DNA of 64,000 nucleotides from Streptomyces sp. DH24. GTDB taxonomy: Bacteria; Actinomycetota; Actinomycetes; Streptomycetales; Streptomycetaceae. The translations under genes and the position numbers were made by a program. The stretch is from the NCBI RefSeq assembly GCF_029813775.1, contig NZ_JARVKW010000038.1, forward strand, positions 1 through 64,000. The letters run 5' to 3'. Positions 51,466-59,597 of this stretch are shown piece by piece. Within the stretch, counting starts at the first letter, position 1. Each line of letters starts with the position of its first letter. The notes below the pieces were generated by a model that worked only from the letters and a program-made list of their open reading frames with translations, was not told where the DNA came from and searched no databases.

Positions 51466-51547
51466 CTGCCACCACCTCCCGGGTTCGATAGTGCACTGCG
51501 CCACTGACAACGGCCTCAAACCCGGGAGGCGGCACCAGCGGCGCGGA

Positions 51548-52972
51548 TCAGGCCGGGGCCATCAGCAGCGGCCTGGCGCGCTCGCGGAGCTCGACCACGC
51601 GGGGCTCGTCGCCGTACGGCTCCAGCCGGTGCAGGAGGTCCTTGACGTACTCCGTGGTGCGCGCCGACGAGATGCGGCCGGCCACCTCCACGGCCCGTAC
51701 GCCCTGCTCGCACGCCGCGTCCAGATTGCCGGACTCCAGCTCCGCGACCGCCGAGACGACCAGGCGCAGCCCGTGCGAGCGGACGAACTCCTCCGTCGGC
51801 TTCGACAGCGCCTGCTCGGTGAAGCGGCGGACCTGGCGCGGCGCCTTCAGGTCGCGGTAGCACTCGGCGGCGTCCGCGGCGAACCGGTCGTAGGAGTAGA
51901 AGCCGAGCCAGGACGGGTCGTTGTCGCCGGGGCGGGCCCGCTCCAGCCAGCTCTCGGCGGCCTTGAGCGCGCCGCCGGCGTGGTGGGCGTCACCCCCGCG
52001 TGCGTGCGCGCGTGCCTCGACGAGGTGGAAGAAGCTCATGGTGCGGGCCGTGGCGAGGCCGCGGTTGCGTTCCAGGGCGGCCTGGGCGAGGTCGACGCCC
52101 TCGTCGCCGAAGCCGCGGTAGGTCGCCTGGAGGGACATGGTGGCCAGGACGTAGCCCCCGAGGGGGACGTCGGCGGCGGCGCGGGCCAGGCGCAGGGCCT
52201 GGATGTAGTAGCGCTGGGCGGCCTCCTGCTGGCCGGTGTCGAAGGCCATCCAGCCCGCCAGGCGGGTGAGTTCGGCACTGGCGCCGAACAGGGCACGGCC
52301 GACCTCGTCGGAGTAGGAGCCGAGCAGCAGCGGCGCGGCCTCGACCCGTAAGCACTCGGGGACCATGGAGGAACGCCAGTCGCCGCCCCCGTACTTGGAG
52401 TCCCAGCGCCTGGCGTCCTCGGCGGCCTCACGCAGTTTCCGTACGTCGCTGTGGCCGACTTTGATCGGTGCGCCGGAACCCTCGGCGGGGTTCGCGTCCC
52501 GCGCGACCGAGCTGTCGGCCGGGGTTATCAGCCACCGTGAGGCCGGTGTGGCGTACGCGCTGACGGCGAACGAGCCGGCGAGCGACTGCCAGATGCCGCC
52601 CGAGCCGGCGCGGCGGCCCGCGAGGTCGAGACGGTACAGCTCCGTCGCCGACTTCACCGCCTGCCCGACGTCGCGCGGGAAGGCGAGGCCCACTTCGGGC
52701 GCGGGGTCGGCGTCCGCGAGGCCGATCTCGTGGAGCGGCACCGGCCGGCCGAGCTTCTGGCCGATGGCGGCGGCGATCAGGTGCGGCGCGGCACCCTGCG
52801 GCACCATGCCCTTCGACACCCAGCGCGCCACCGACGTCTTGTCGTAGCGAAGAGTCAGGCCCCGTTGTGCGCCAAGGTCGTTGACGCGCCGGGCGAGGCC
52901 CGCGTTCGAGATTCCCGCGAGGGCGAGAACGGTGCCGAGTTTTTCGTTCGGCCCGCGTTGCTCCCTGGACAT
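51548..52972 (-). CDS. ORF1590/NsdA-type developmental regulator (HTH + TPR-like)
   Basis: 474 residues from ATG 52972 (MSREQRGPNEKLGTVL). An N-terminal helix-turn-helix (GISNAGLARRVNDLGAQRGL ... KTSVARWVSKGMVP) is followed by an all-helical TPR-like region (EVGRALFGASAELTRLAGWMAFDTGQQEAAQRYYIQALRLARAA, GYVLATMSLQATYRG). This layout is shared with the S. griseus sporulation protein ORF1590 and the S. coelicolor regulator NsdA; the match is from memory. Such proteins influence sporulation and antibiotic production. In-frame Met codons lie upstream, and ORF1590 is reported to have two start sites, so a longer form is possible. Its neighbour is the asparagine-synthetase-like gene. Confidence 0.85.
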   Translation of the reverse strand: MSREQRGPNEKLGTVLALAGISNAGLARRVNDLGAQRGLTLRYDKTSVARWVSKGMVPQGAAPHLIAAAIGQKLGRPVPLHEIGLADADPAPEVGLAFPRDVGQAVKSATELYRLDLAGRRAGSGGIWQSLAGSFAVSAYATPASRWLITPADSSVARDANPAEGSGAPIKVGHSDVRKLREAAEDARRWDSKYGGGDWRSSMVPECLRVEAAPLLLGSYSDEVGRALFGASAELTRLAGWMAFDTGQQEAAQRYYIQALRLARAAADVPLGGYVLATMSLQATYRGFGDEGVDLAQAALERNRGLATARTMSFFHLVEARAHARGGDAHHAGGALKAAESWLERARPGDNDPSWLGFYSYDRFAADAAECYRDLKAPRQVRRFTEQALSKPTEEFVRSHGLRLVVSAVAELESGNLDAACEQGVRAVEVAGRISSARTTEYVKDLLHRLEPYGDEPRVVELRERARPLLMAPA

Positions 52973-53832
52973 GCGCCACCCCTCGACACAGACGGCTGCC
53001 GCGCTGGCATACCCACGCGGCATTCGTAAACCCAGCGTAGTTCGCCGCATCCCAAGCGTTAAGGGGCGTTGTTCCGGATGGCGGGATTGTGGTCCGTACG
53101 GAAGTACGGCCCCCGCACGGCCTGTTGCCACGTGCTCCCGGTGTGTGGCCGTGCGCCCGTCCGTGCGCTCTACTCCGGCCATCGCGGGAGCGGTTCCATG
53201 GGTTTCGCGTGGGTCGGCCCGCTGTACTGGGTCCAGCGGGCTGGGGGACACCGCCGCCTACATCCCCGCGGGTGGCGGAACGGTCCGGGGGGCGTGCTGC
53301 GCCTCCCGGACTGCGCGCCCGTCGGGCTGTGCGCAGAGCCTGTACGGAGCGTGCGCGTGCAAGGCCGCACGGCGTCGATTTGGCCGAAAGTCGCCCCTCG
53401 GCGCACGGGCCAAACACCCTGTTTACCTTGGGACTTGAGGGCGCGAAGGGAGTTTTTGGGGCGCAAAATGGGGCGCATTCGCGTCGCCCGTCCAGTGGCC
53501 GTGCAAGAGCCGCGCAAGGGCCGTACGGAGACCGTGCGGAGCCCGAGCGGTGTCCGCGTGGCCTCCGCGTGGCCGCCGTGTGACGCCTGCTCGGCGTGGG
53601 CGTCCCCGTACGCGTGGCGCTCGCGTGCGGTTTGGCGGAGTCCGTGCGGTGTCCGCGCGCGGGTTCGGGCCGACGCCCCGAACTGCCCCCGGCCCCGGCC
53701 GCGATGAGGCCGCCGGGGCGCGTTCGCATGCCCTTCTGCGGCTCCGCCGCCCTTCCGTGACGCCTCCTTCATGGCAGCATGGTGCACCGGTTCATACGGT
53801 GCACTGTTTGTCCACAGCCTGTGGAGGCGTCG
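52973..53832. other. 860-bp non-coding region with palindrome before the asparagine-synthetase-like gene
   Basis: Long frames exist here only because of high GC; none has a ribosome site plus Streptomyces-like codon bias. The region is full of short degenerate CGTACGG/CGTGCGG words (53489-53660). At 53782-53804, GTGCACCG and CGGTGCAC form 8-bp arms around 7 nt, 28 nt before the downstream ATG; this is a candidate operator or leader hairpin. A promoter for the ORF1590-like gene must lie near 53000-53060. Confidence 0.45.
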
Positions 53833-55950
53833 ATGCGGTGGTTGGTGGGATGGAGCAGCACCGCCGCGGGAGCAGCGGGGGCGGGCTCCGCGGGCCCGGC
53901 CGTCGGCGCCGGGACCGACGGCGAGACCCTCCAGCCGGTGGGATCCCAACTCCTGTGGGGCGACCCCGATCCGCTGTGGGCGGTCGGCGACTGGCGGCCC
54001 GACGAGGTGCGCGTCGTCGAGGCCGACCACCAGACCCGCGTCGCCGTCCTCGGCATCTGCGGAGCCTCCGACGAACAACTGCGCGTCGGACTGTTCGCCG
54101 CGCGCGGCGGGGCACTTCGCCATCTGACGGCCTGGCCCGGCAGCTACACGGCCGTCGTGCAGGTCGGCCGCCGCGTCACCGTGTGCGGCGATCTCGCGGG
54201 CGCCAGGCCGGTGTTCTACACCCCCTGGGCCGGCGGCACCGCCTACGCGACCGCCGCGCTCCCGCTCGCCGACCTCATCGAGGCCAACCTCGACTTCGGG
54301 CACCTCGCCGCGCTGCTCGCCGCCCCCGACGTGCCCGCCGCGCTGCACGACTCCACCCCGTACGACGGGGTGCGGCGCATTCCGCCGGGGCATGCGCTGA
54401 TCCTGCGCGCCGGGGCGCGCGAGGTCGCCGGGTACGAGCCCGTCGCCTCCCTCGCCGTCGCGGCGGCCCCGACCGATCCCGACAGCGCCGTCGACGCCGT
54501 TCGCGACGCGCTCGTGGAAGCCGTCCGCACCCGGCTGTCCGCGCCCCGGCACGTCCCGGGCGCCGACATAGACCCCGGACCCGTGCCCGGCATGGGGCCC
54601 GCCGAGCGGCGCGCCGCGCGCGGCATGCCGGTCGCCGGCATCGGCGCCGACCTGTCCGGCGGCCCCGCCTCCGCGACGCTCGCCCTGCTCGCCGCCGGGC
54701 TGCCGGGCATGCCGGGCACCGTGCTCGGACACGGCACGGGCGCCGGGGAGCGGCTGCTGGCGGTCACCTTCAACGACCTCGCCGTCGACGGGCGCGAGGC
54801 CGAACTGGAGCGGGCGGGGGCGCTCGCGGCCAACCCGCGCCTGCACCACGTGGTGGTCCCCGGCGGCGAGGAGACCCTGCCGTACCTCGACCTGGACGGG
54901 CCGCTCACGGACGAACCCGCGCCGAGCCTGGTGACCGCCGCCCGGCACCGGGCACGGCTCGCGGCCGGCAGCGCCGACCACTTCACCGGGTACGGGGCGC
55001 GGCAGGTCCTGGACGCGCATCCCGCGCGCCTCGCCGATCTGCTGATGGACCGCAAACGGCGCCATCTCGTACGGCCCGTCGCCGCTTTGACGAGGGCGGA
55101 CGGGTCCGTGCTCGTCCCCGCGCGCGTGTACGCGGCCGCCCGGCGGCTGGCCCGGACGCCGTACCGGTCCGGGGTCGACGCGCTCGCCGAGAGCCTCATG
55201 CGGCGCCGGTTCGACGAGCCCGGGAGCGCGGTCGGGGCCTCGCTCGCCGCGCTCAGCTGGGGCAGACCGGGGCCGGCGGCGCGCTGGCTGACCGGGGAGG
55301 CGCTGGCTGAAGTATCGGTTCGCCTTCAGGCGTCGACGAACCGGTCCGGGGTGGGGCCGGGGCAGCGGCCGGGGGACTACCGGGCGCGCGCGGCGCTGGC
55401 GCGGTACGCGGCGGACCTGCGGATCCTGGAGCAGGCGGCGGAGATCCGCTCGCAGCGGCTGCACGCGCCGTTCCTCGACAACCAGGTCGTACGGGCGTGC
55501 CGGGCGCTGCCCGAGGCGCTGCGGGTGCGGCCGGGGGCCCGGGCGGCGATCCTGCGGACCGTGCTGGAGGGTGCCGGGGTGACGGAGCTGCCGGCCGGGT
55601 GGGGTGCGCCGAGCTTCGCCACGGCGGCGGCTGCCGCGCGCACGGGGGTGCGGGTCGCCGCGGATGCGCTGGTGGAGCTGTTCCACACGCCGCTGCTGGC
55701 CGAGGCGGGACTGGTCGAGGCGCGGGTCGTGCGGAAGGCCGTGCGGGGGGCCGCGGCGGGGGAGGCGCTGCCCCTGGACGGGCTCGCGGATCTCGTGTCC
55801 CTGGAGCTGTGGCTGCAGCGGCTGCTGGCGCGGCGGGGGACGTGCTGGACGGGTACGCCTGCGCGGCAGCGGGCCGTGCCCGGGGGGATCGCTCCGCAGC
55901 GGGGGGCGTTGGGGGCGGGAGGCCGGGGGCCGGCCGGGATCGCTCGGTAG
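53833..55950 (+). CDS. Asparagine-synthetase-like protein with degenerate catalytic motifs
   Basis: 705 residues from ATG 53833, with GGAGG 5 nt upstream. The N-terminal half follows the class II glutaminase fold (SYTAVVQVGRRVTVCGDLAGARPVFYT), but the chain begins MRWLVGW, so the Cys nucleophile of true asparagine synthetases is missing. The ATP-pyrophosphatase half has LSGGPASATLALL where active enzymes read LSGGxDS, so the PP-loop Asp is Ala. The C-terminal helices (RLHAPFLDNQVVRACRALP) remain family-like. It could be an ammonia-independent amide-bond former, as in beta-lactam synthetases or lasso cyclases, or a non-enzymatic descendant. The neighbouring ORF1590-like regulator, divergently transcribed, suggests a developmental role. 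No precursor peptide gene is seen. Confidence 0.75.
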   Translation: MRWLVGWSSTAAGAAGAGSAGPAVGAGTDGETLQPVGSQLLWGDPDPLWAVGDWRPDEVRVVEADHQTRVAVLGICGASDEQLRVGLFAARGGALRHLTAWPGSYTAVVQVGRRVTVCGDLAGARPVFYTPWAGGTAYATAALPLADLIEANLDFGHLAALLAAPDVPAALHDSTPYDGVRRIPPGHALILRAGAREVAGYEPVASLAVAAAPTDPDSAVDAVRDALVEAVRTRLSAPRHVPGADIDPGPVPGMGPAERRAARGMPVAGIGADLSGGPASATLALLAAGLPGMPGTVLGHGTGAGERLLAVTFNDLAVDGREAELERAGALAANPRLHHVVVPGGEETLPYLDLDGPLTDEPAPSLVTAARHRARLAAGSADHFTGYGARQVLDAHPARLADLLMDRKRRHLVRPVAALTRADGSVLVPARVYAAARRLARTPYRSGVDALAESLMRRRFDEPGSAVGASLAALSWGRPGPAARWLTGEALAEVSVRLQASTNRSGVGPGQRPGDYRARAALARYAADLRILEQAAEIRSQRLHAPFLDNQVVRACRALPEALRVRPGARAAILRTVLEGAGVTELPAGWGAPSFATAAAAARTGVRVAADALVELFHTPLLAEAGLVEARVVRKAVRGAAAGEALPLDGLADLVSLELWLQRLLARRGTCWTGTPARQRAVPGGIAPQRGALGAGGRGPAGIAR

Positions 55951-56401
55951 GGGGCTCGGGGGTGGGGCGTTGGGGGGTGTCTGCCGGGTGGTCGGGCCGG
56001 GGTGTTCGGTGCGTTCGGTGGCGTTCGGGTGTCCCTGTGCGCCCGCTGCGCGTCCGCAGTGAGCTCACTGCGCGCCCACCGCGTACCTATCGCGCGCTCA
56101 CTGCGCGCCCACCGCGCGTCACCTCCGTCTCGCGTCGGGGCCGCGCCGGGGGGTGTCCGTCCTCGGAACGGCGCGGAATCGGTGACTTGTGAAGGTCCTG
56201 GCGTTGACGCGCCAACCGCTGCGGGCGGACACCCCCCGGCACGGCCCCTTCCCGCCGTACGCGGCTGACCGTGCGATTGCGTTGCTGTCAGGAGTGACGG
56301 GCCTTACCGCCGTGTGCGGCTGACGGTGCGGTGGCGTCGCGGTCAGGGGCGATGGGGCCTTCCCGCCGTGTCTGGCTGACCGTTTCCGCTGTGTGCGGCT
56401 G
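55951..56401. repeat. Repeat-rich gap between convergent asn-like and sigma genes
   Basis: 451 bp without a gene. It contains a 21-bp direct repeat beginning GCTCACTGCGCG (56063-56083 and 56096-56116), a perfect 14-bp inverted repeat CCGGGGGGTGTCCG/CGGACACCCCCCGG (56146-56159 and 56226-56239, 66 nt apart), and three degenerate copies of about 52 bp containing CCGCCGTGTGCGGCTGAC (near 56250, 56302 and 56355). The inverted repeat probably closes a large hairpin that stops transcription from both sides. Confidence 0.6.
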
Positions 56402-58255
56402 TCAGGAGCAGATGAACTTCGACTCCGCCCAGTCGGCCAGCGCCGCGTTGTCCAGGTGGTTGTGCGGTTCCACGACCAGGCGCAGGGTCTCCCGGCCCGT
56501 GATGTCCACGTGGACCGGGACCGCCGCGTCGCCGCCCTTGACGCGGTCCGAGTTCCACAGCGGGACGCCGTCGCCGTAGACGGAGAAGTACACCTTGCCG
56601 AGCTTCATCGTGGTGTCGTCGACGCCGACCATCGCGTCGTACGACGTGCACGAGCGGTTGAGGTCGATGGTGACCGACGAGTTGCCCTGGACCGTCACCC
56701 CGTGTGCGTACTCCCGGCCCCCGATCGACAGGCCCTGGCGCTGCCACACCCAGCTGCTGTCCGCCGTCCGCATCTCGGGGCCCGTGCCGTCGCCGGTGGT
56801 GTCGTAGCGGAGCTCGCTCCACTGGTACACGGTGGGCGTCGGGGATGGAGTCGGCGTGGGGGTCGGGGTGGGCGTGGGTGTGGGGGTCGGTTTCGGGGTG
56901 GGTGTGGGCGTCGGGGATGGAGTCGGTGTGGGGGTGGGTGTGGGTGTGGGGGTCGGCTTCGGGGCTATGACCGGCTGAGGTGGCGCCGGTTCCGGGGCGG
57001 GGGGCGTGGGGGTCGGTTCCTCCGGTCGGGCCGCCGGGGCGGACGCCGGGGGCTTGGCCTTCGGCTCCTCGGGGGGCTGCTCGTCGCCCACCAGGGCCAT
57101 GGCGACGACTGCCGCCGCCACCGCGACCACGCCTGCCGCGATGCCCGCCTTGACCGGGGCGCCCAAGCCCTCGGAGGCCGCGCCGCCGCCCGCTCCCGCG
57201 CCACCGCTCGCCGCTGCCGCCGCACCGGCCGCGCCCGCTCCCGCGCCGCCGGCGACGAGGCCGGCGACCTTGGCGTAACCCGCGGCGCCGAACCAGCCGA
57301 TGACGGCCACCGGGACCACGGCGGGGATGCTGCTGGCGACTTCCTCGATCTGGCTCGCCGCCAGCCGGCACTTGGCGCACTCCTCCAGGTGCTTGCGCAG
57401 GCCCCGCTCGGCCCGGGTGCGCAGCCGGCCGCGGGCGTACGTGCCGAGCTGGTCGGCGTAGCGCGCGCACTCCTCGTCGCCGGCCAGCGTGGCGCTGACG
57501 TGGGCCTGGAGGTAGGCCTGCTTCAGGCCCTCGCGGGCACGGCTGGCCAGCACGCGCGTGCCGTTGGCGTCCAGGCCGAACAGCGTGGCCACGTCGCTCG
57601 GGGACTCGTTCTCGATCTCCGTGTGCCACAGCACGGCCTGCCACCGCTCGGGCAGCGACCGGAAGGCCTGCATGGCCATCGACTGCTCGGCCTCGTGCAT
57701 CGCCCGGACGTCGGCGCCCAGGTCCAGCGTGTCGTCGTCCGACACCTCCGAGGATCGGGACGCCTGCGTGGCGAACACCGCGAAGTCGTCGACGAGCTGC
57801 TCCCGCTTGGCCGACTGCGTCCAGCCCGCGGCCACCCGCCGCACGCTGGTGAGCAGGTACGCGCGTACGGCGTGCTCCGGTCCCGATCCGCCGCGGACCG
57901 CCTGGAGCATGCGGGCGAACACCTCGGCCGTGAGGTCGTCGGCGGTGTGCGCGTCGCGGCAGCAGGTACGGGCGTACCGGCGCACCGCTTCCGCGTGGCG
58001 CCGGTACAACTCCTCGTACGCCGTGTCGTCGCCCGAGCGCATCCGCTCGATCAGCTCGGCGTCGGACGACGGCGTCTCCCGCGGCGGCGGCAGGACACTG
58101 TCCTCACGCCAGTCCCGCTGCGCGGGCACGCCGCTCTCCGTCGCGTCGCCGCTCTGCGGCGCTCCCGCGCGTCCCTTCTGGCTCGGTACCTGCGGCGGGA
58201 CCTCCGGCCCCGTATCGCCGTCACCGAGTGACTCGTCCTTCTCGTCAACGCTCAT
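56402..58255 (-). CDS. ECF sigma factor fused to zinc anti-sigma domain, TM helices and NPCBM domain
   Basis: 617 residues from ATG 58255. Sigma region 2 (about 65-140, DDTAYEELYRRHAEAVRRYARTCC ... DLTAEVFARM) and region 4 (about 195-250, LPERWQAVLWHTEIENESPSDVATLFG) are followed by a zinc anti-sigma motif: Cys263, then HLEECAKC (H-x3-C-x2-C, 289-296). Hydrophobic segments lie at about 312-345 and 368-390, then a Pro-Thr linker (about 430-475) and a C-terminal NPCBM-type carbohydrate-binding domain (477-617, YDTTGDGTGPEMRT, YAHGVTVQGNSSVTIDL). Sigma, anti-sigma and external sensor are thus one chain. From memory this is the SCO4117 type, reported to affect development and secondary metabolism in S. 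coelicolor. How the sigma part is released is unknown. Confidence 0.9.
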   Translation of the reverse strand: MSVDEKDESLGDGDTGPEVPPQVPSQKGRAGAPQSGDATESGVPAQRDWREDSVLPPPRETPSSDAELIERMRSGDDTAYEELYRRHAEAVRRYARTCCRDAHTADDLTAEVFARMLQAVRGGSGPEHAVRAYLLTSVRRVAAGWTQSAKREQLVDDFAVFATQASRSSEVSDDDTLDLGADVRAMHEAEQSMAMQAFRSLPERWQAVLWHTEIENESPSDVATLFGLDANGTRVLASRAREGLKQAYLQAHVSATLAGDEECARYADQLGTYARGRLRTRAERGLRKHLEECAKCRLAASQIEEVASSIPAVVPVAVIGWFGAAGYAKVAGLVAGGAGAGAAGAAAAASGGAGAGGGAASEGLGAPVKAGIAAGVVAVAAAVVAMALVGDEQPPEEPKAKPPASAPAARPEEPTPTPPAPEPAPPQPVIAPKPTPTPTPTPTPTPSPTPTPTPKPTPTPTPTPTPTPTPSPTPTVYQWSELRYDTTGDGTGPEMRTADSSWVWQRQGLSIGGREYAHGVTVQGNSSVTIDLNRSCTSYDAMVGVDDTTMKLGKVYFSVYGDGVPLWNSDRVKGGDAAVPVHVDITGRETLRLVVEPHNHLDNAALADWAESKFICS

Positions 58256-58470
58256 CGCGGAATGCCCCCGCCGCACGACCGACCACTCCCGAACATCGGA
58301 TCAGCGTGCCATATCAGTCTTTGGCCAGGACCCTGCGGTACCGACTTCCACTCGTCCGAGGGGTTTTGCCGCAGTTCGGCAGTGGTCGCCGTGCTACGGG
58401 GAAGAATCAACCACCCGGTGCGGGTGACCAGTTGAGGCTTCTGTCCGCGATATACGGAATGTCGCATCGG

Positions 58471-59220
58471 TCAGGTGCGGGAGCGCAGGCCCTCCAACAG
58501 GATGTCGAGCAGCCGCGCCGACGCCGCCGCCTGCTGGGCCGGGTCCGGCAGCGAGGGCGCCGCCGTCGCGATCACCAGCAGGACGTCCGAAACCGACACG
58601 TCCGGCCGCAGCTCGCCCGCCGCGCGAGCCCGTTCCACGAGCCGGCCCACCACCTCAAGCAGCGCCGCCGCCCCGGCGTCGTCCTCGGCCGCCACCGGCT
58701 CCTCCGGCACCAGCCGCAGCTCGCCCGTGCCCGGCTGGGTCCGCTGGTGCGGCACCCGCTTCTGGTCGGACGCGCCGCCGTCGGCCTGCTCCTCCGCCAC
58801 GCCGACCCGCAGCACCTGCGGCGGCAGCAGCCGCCCGGCGCCCGACGCCACCGACGTACGCAGGAAGCGGGACAGCGCCGACCACGGCTCGTCCTCCTGA
58901 CCGAGCGCCGCGCGCGCCTGGTCGGTGAGCCGCGAGGTCTCCTCCTCGGCTATCCGCCGGACCAGCACGTCCTTGCTCGGAAAACGCCGGTAGACCGTGC
59001 CGACACCGACCCGCGCGCGTCGCGCCACGTCCTCCATCGGCGCGCCGTAGCCCAGCTCGCCGAAGACCTCGCGCGCCGCGCGCAGCACGTGTTCCAGATT
59101 GCGCTGCGCGTCCACCCGCAGCGGAGTCGTGCGCGCCGCGTCCGCGCGTCCGTCGGCCGCCGCGGCGCTCACCGCGCCTGCCGCGGCCGCGGACGACCAA
59201 TGAGAGTCCTGCACATGCAT
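58471..59220 (-). CDS. TetR-family transcriptional regulator
   Basis: 249 residues from the ATG at 59220, preceded by GGGGGA at 6-7 nt; ATG 59226 is too close to that site. An N-terminal Ala-rich stretch precedes the TetR helix-turn-helix (NLEHVLRAAREVFGELGYGAPMEDVARRARVGVGTVYRRFPSKDVLV). The ligand domain has an unusual acidic/Gln insert (EEQADGGASDQKRVPHQRTQ). It is divergent from the NDH-2 gene across 377 bp and may control it. The ligand is unknown. Confidence 0.88.
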   Translation of the reverse strand: MHVQDSHWSSAAAAGAVSAAAADGRADAARTTPLRVDAQRNLEHVLRAAREVFGELGYGAPMEDVARRARVGVGTVYRRFPSKDVLVRRIAEEETSRLTDQARAALGQEDEPWSALSRFLRTSVASGAGRLLPPQVLRVGVAEEQADGGASDQKRVPHQRTQPGTGELRLVPEEPVAAEDDAGAAALLEVVGRLVERARAAGELRPDVSVSDVLLVIATAAPSLPDPAQQAAASARLLDILLEGLRSRT

Positions 59221-59597
59221 ACGCATTCCCCCGGTAATGACGTCTCCCCCCGGAGACTCTCCCCGCCATCGAAAGCCGGGGCCAGCGGAACAGGCCCGGT
59301 TCACTCGCGCCCGCCCGTCGCGGACCCGAGGAGCGCATCCCCCTACACCCCGTCGACACACGAACATAGTTGAGTGGGGGTCAATTCAGAAGGGGCACGT
59401 TCCGCACGGAGCGCCCCCCGATCGGAGTACGGAACGCATACGCCCCCTATGTCCCACCGGACGTCACCTCCTCCACCCGGCTGACCTGCGCGCCTTCACG
59501 GAACGCGGGCAAATCGGCCAACCGTGCGCCGCCACGACTCCCCGTCACACAAATCGCCGAGGCTGTGGACAAACGCAAGCGGCGGGTGCGTCATGGG
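59221..59597. other. Divergent promoter region between tetR-type gene and ndh
   Basis: 377 bp without a gene. It should contain promoters for both flanking genes and any TetR operator. The only AT-richer stretch is 59365-59395. I see no clear long palindrome or strong -35/-10 pair. Confidence 0.4.

Noticed and set aside
53069..53707. Open frames in the gap before the asparagine-synthetase-like gene, considered as peptide precursors (e.g. lasso type)
   Set aside because: No leader/core pattern, no ribosome site, and no B1/B2 maturation genes; GC-driven open frames overlap in several phases.
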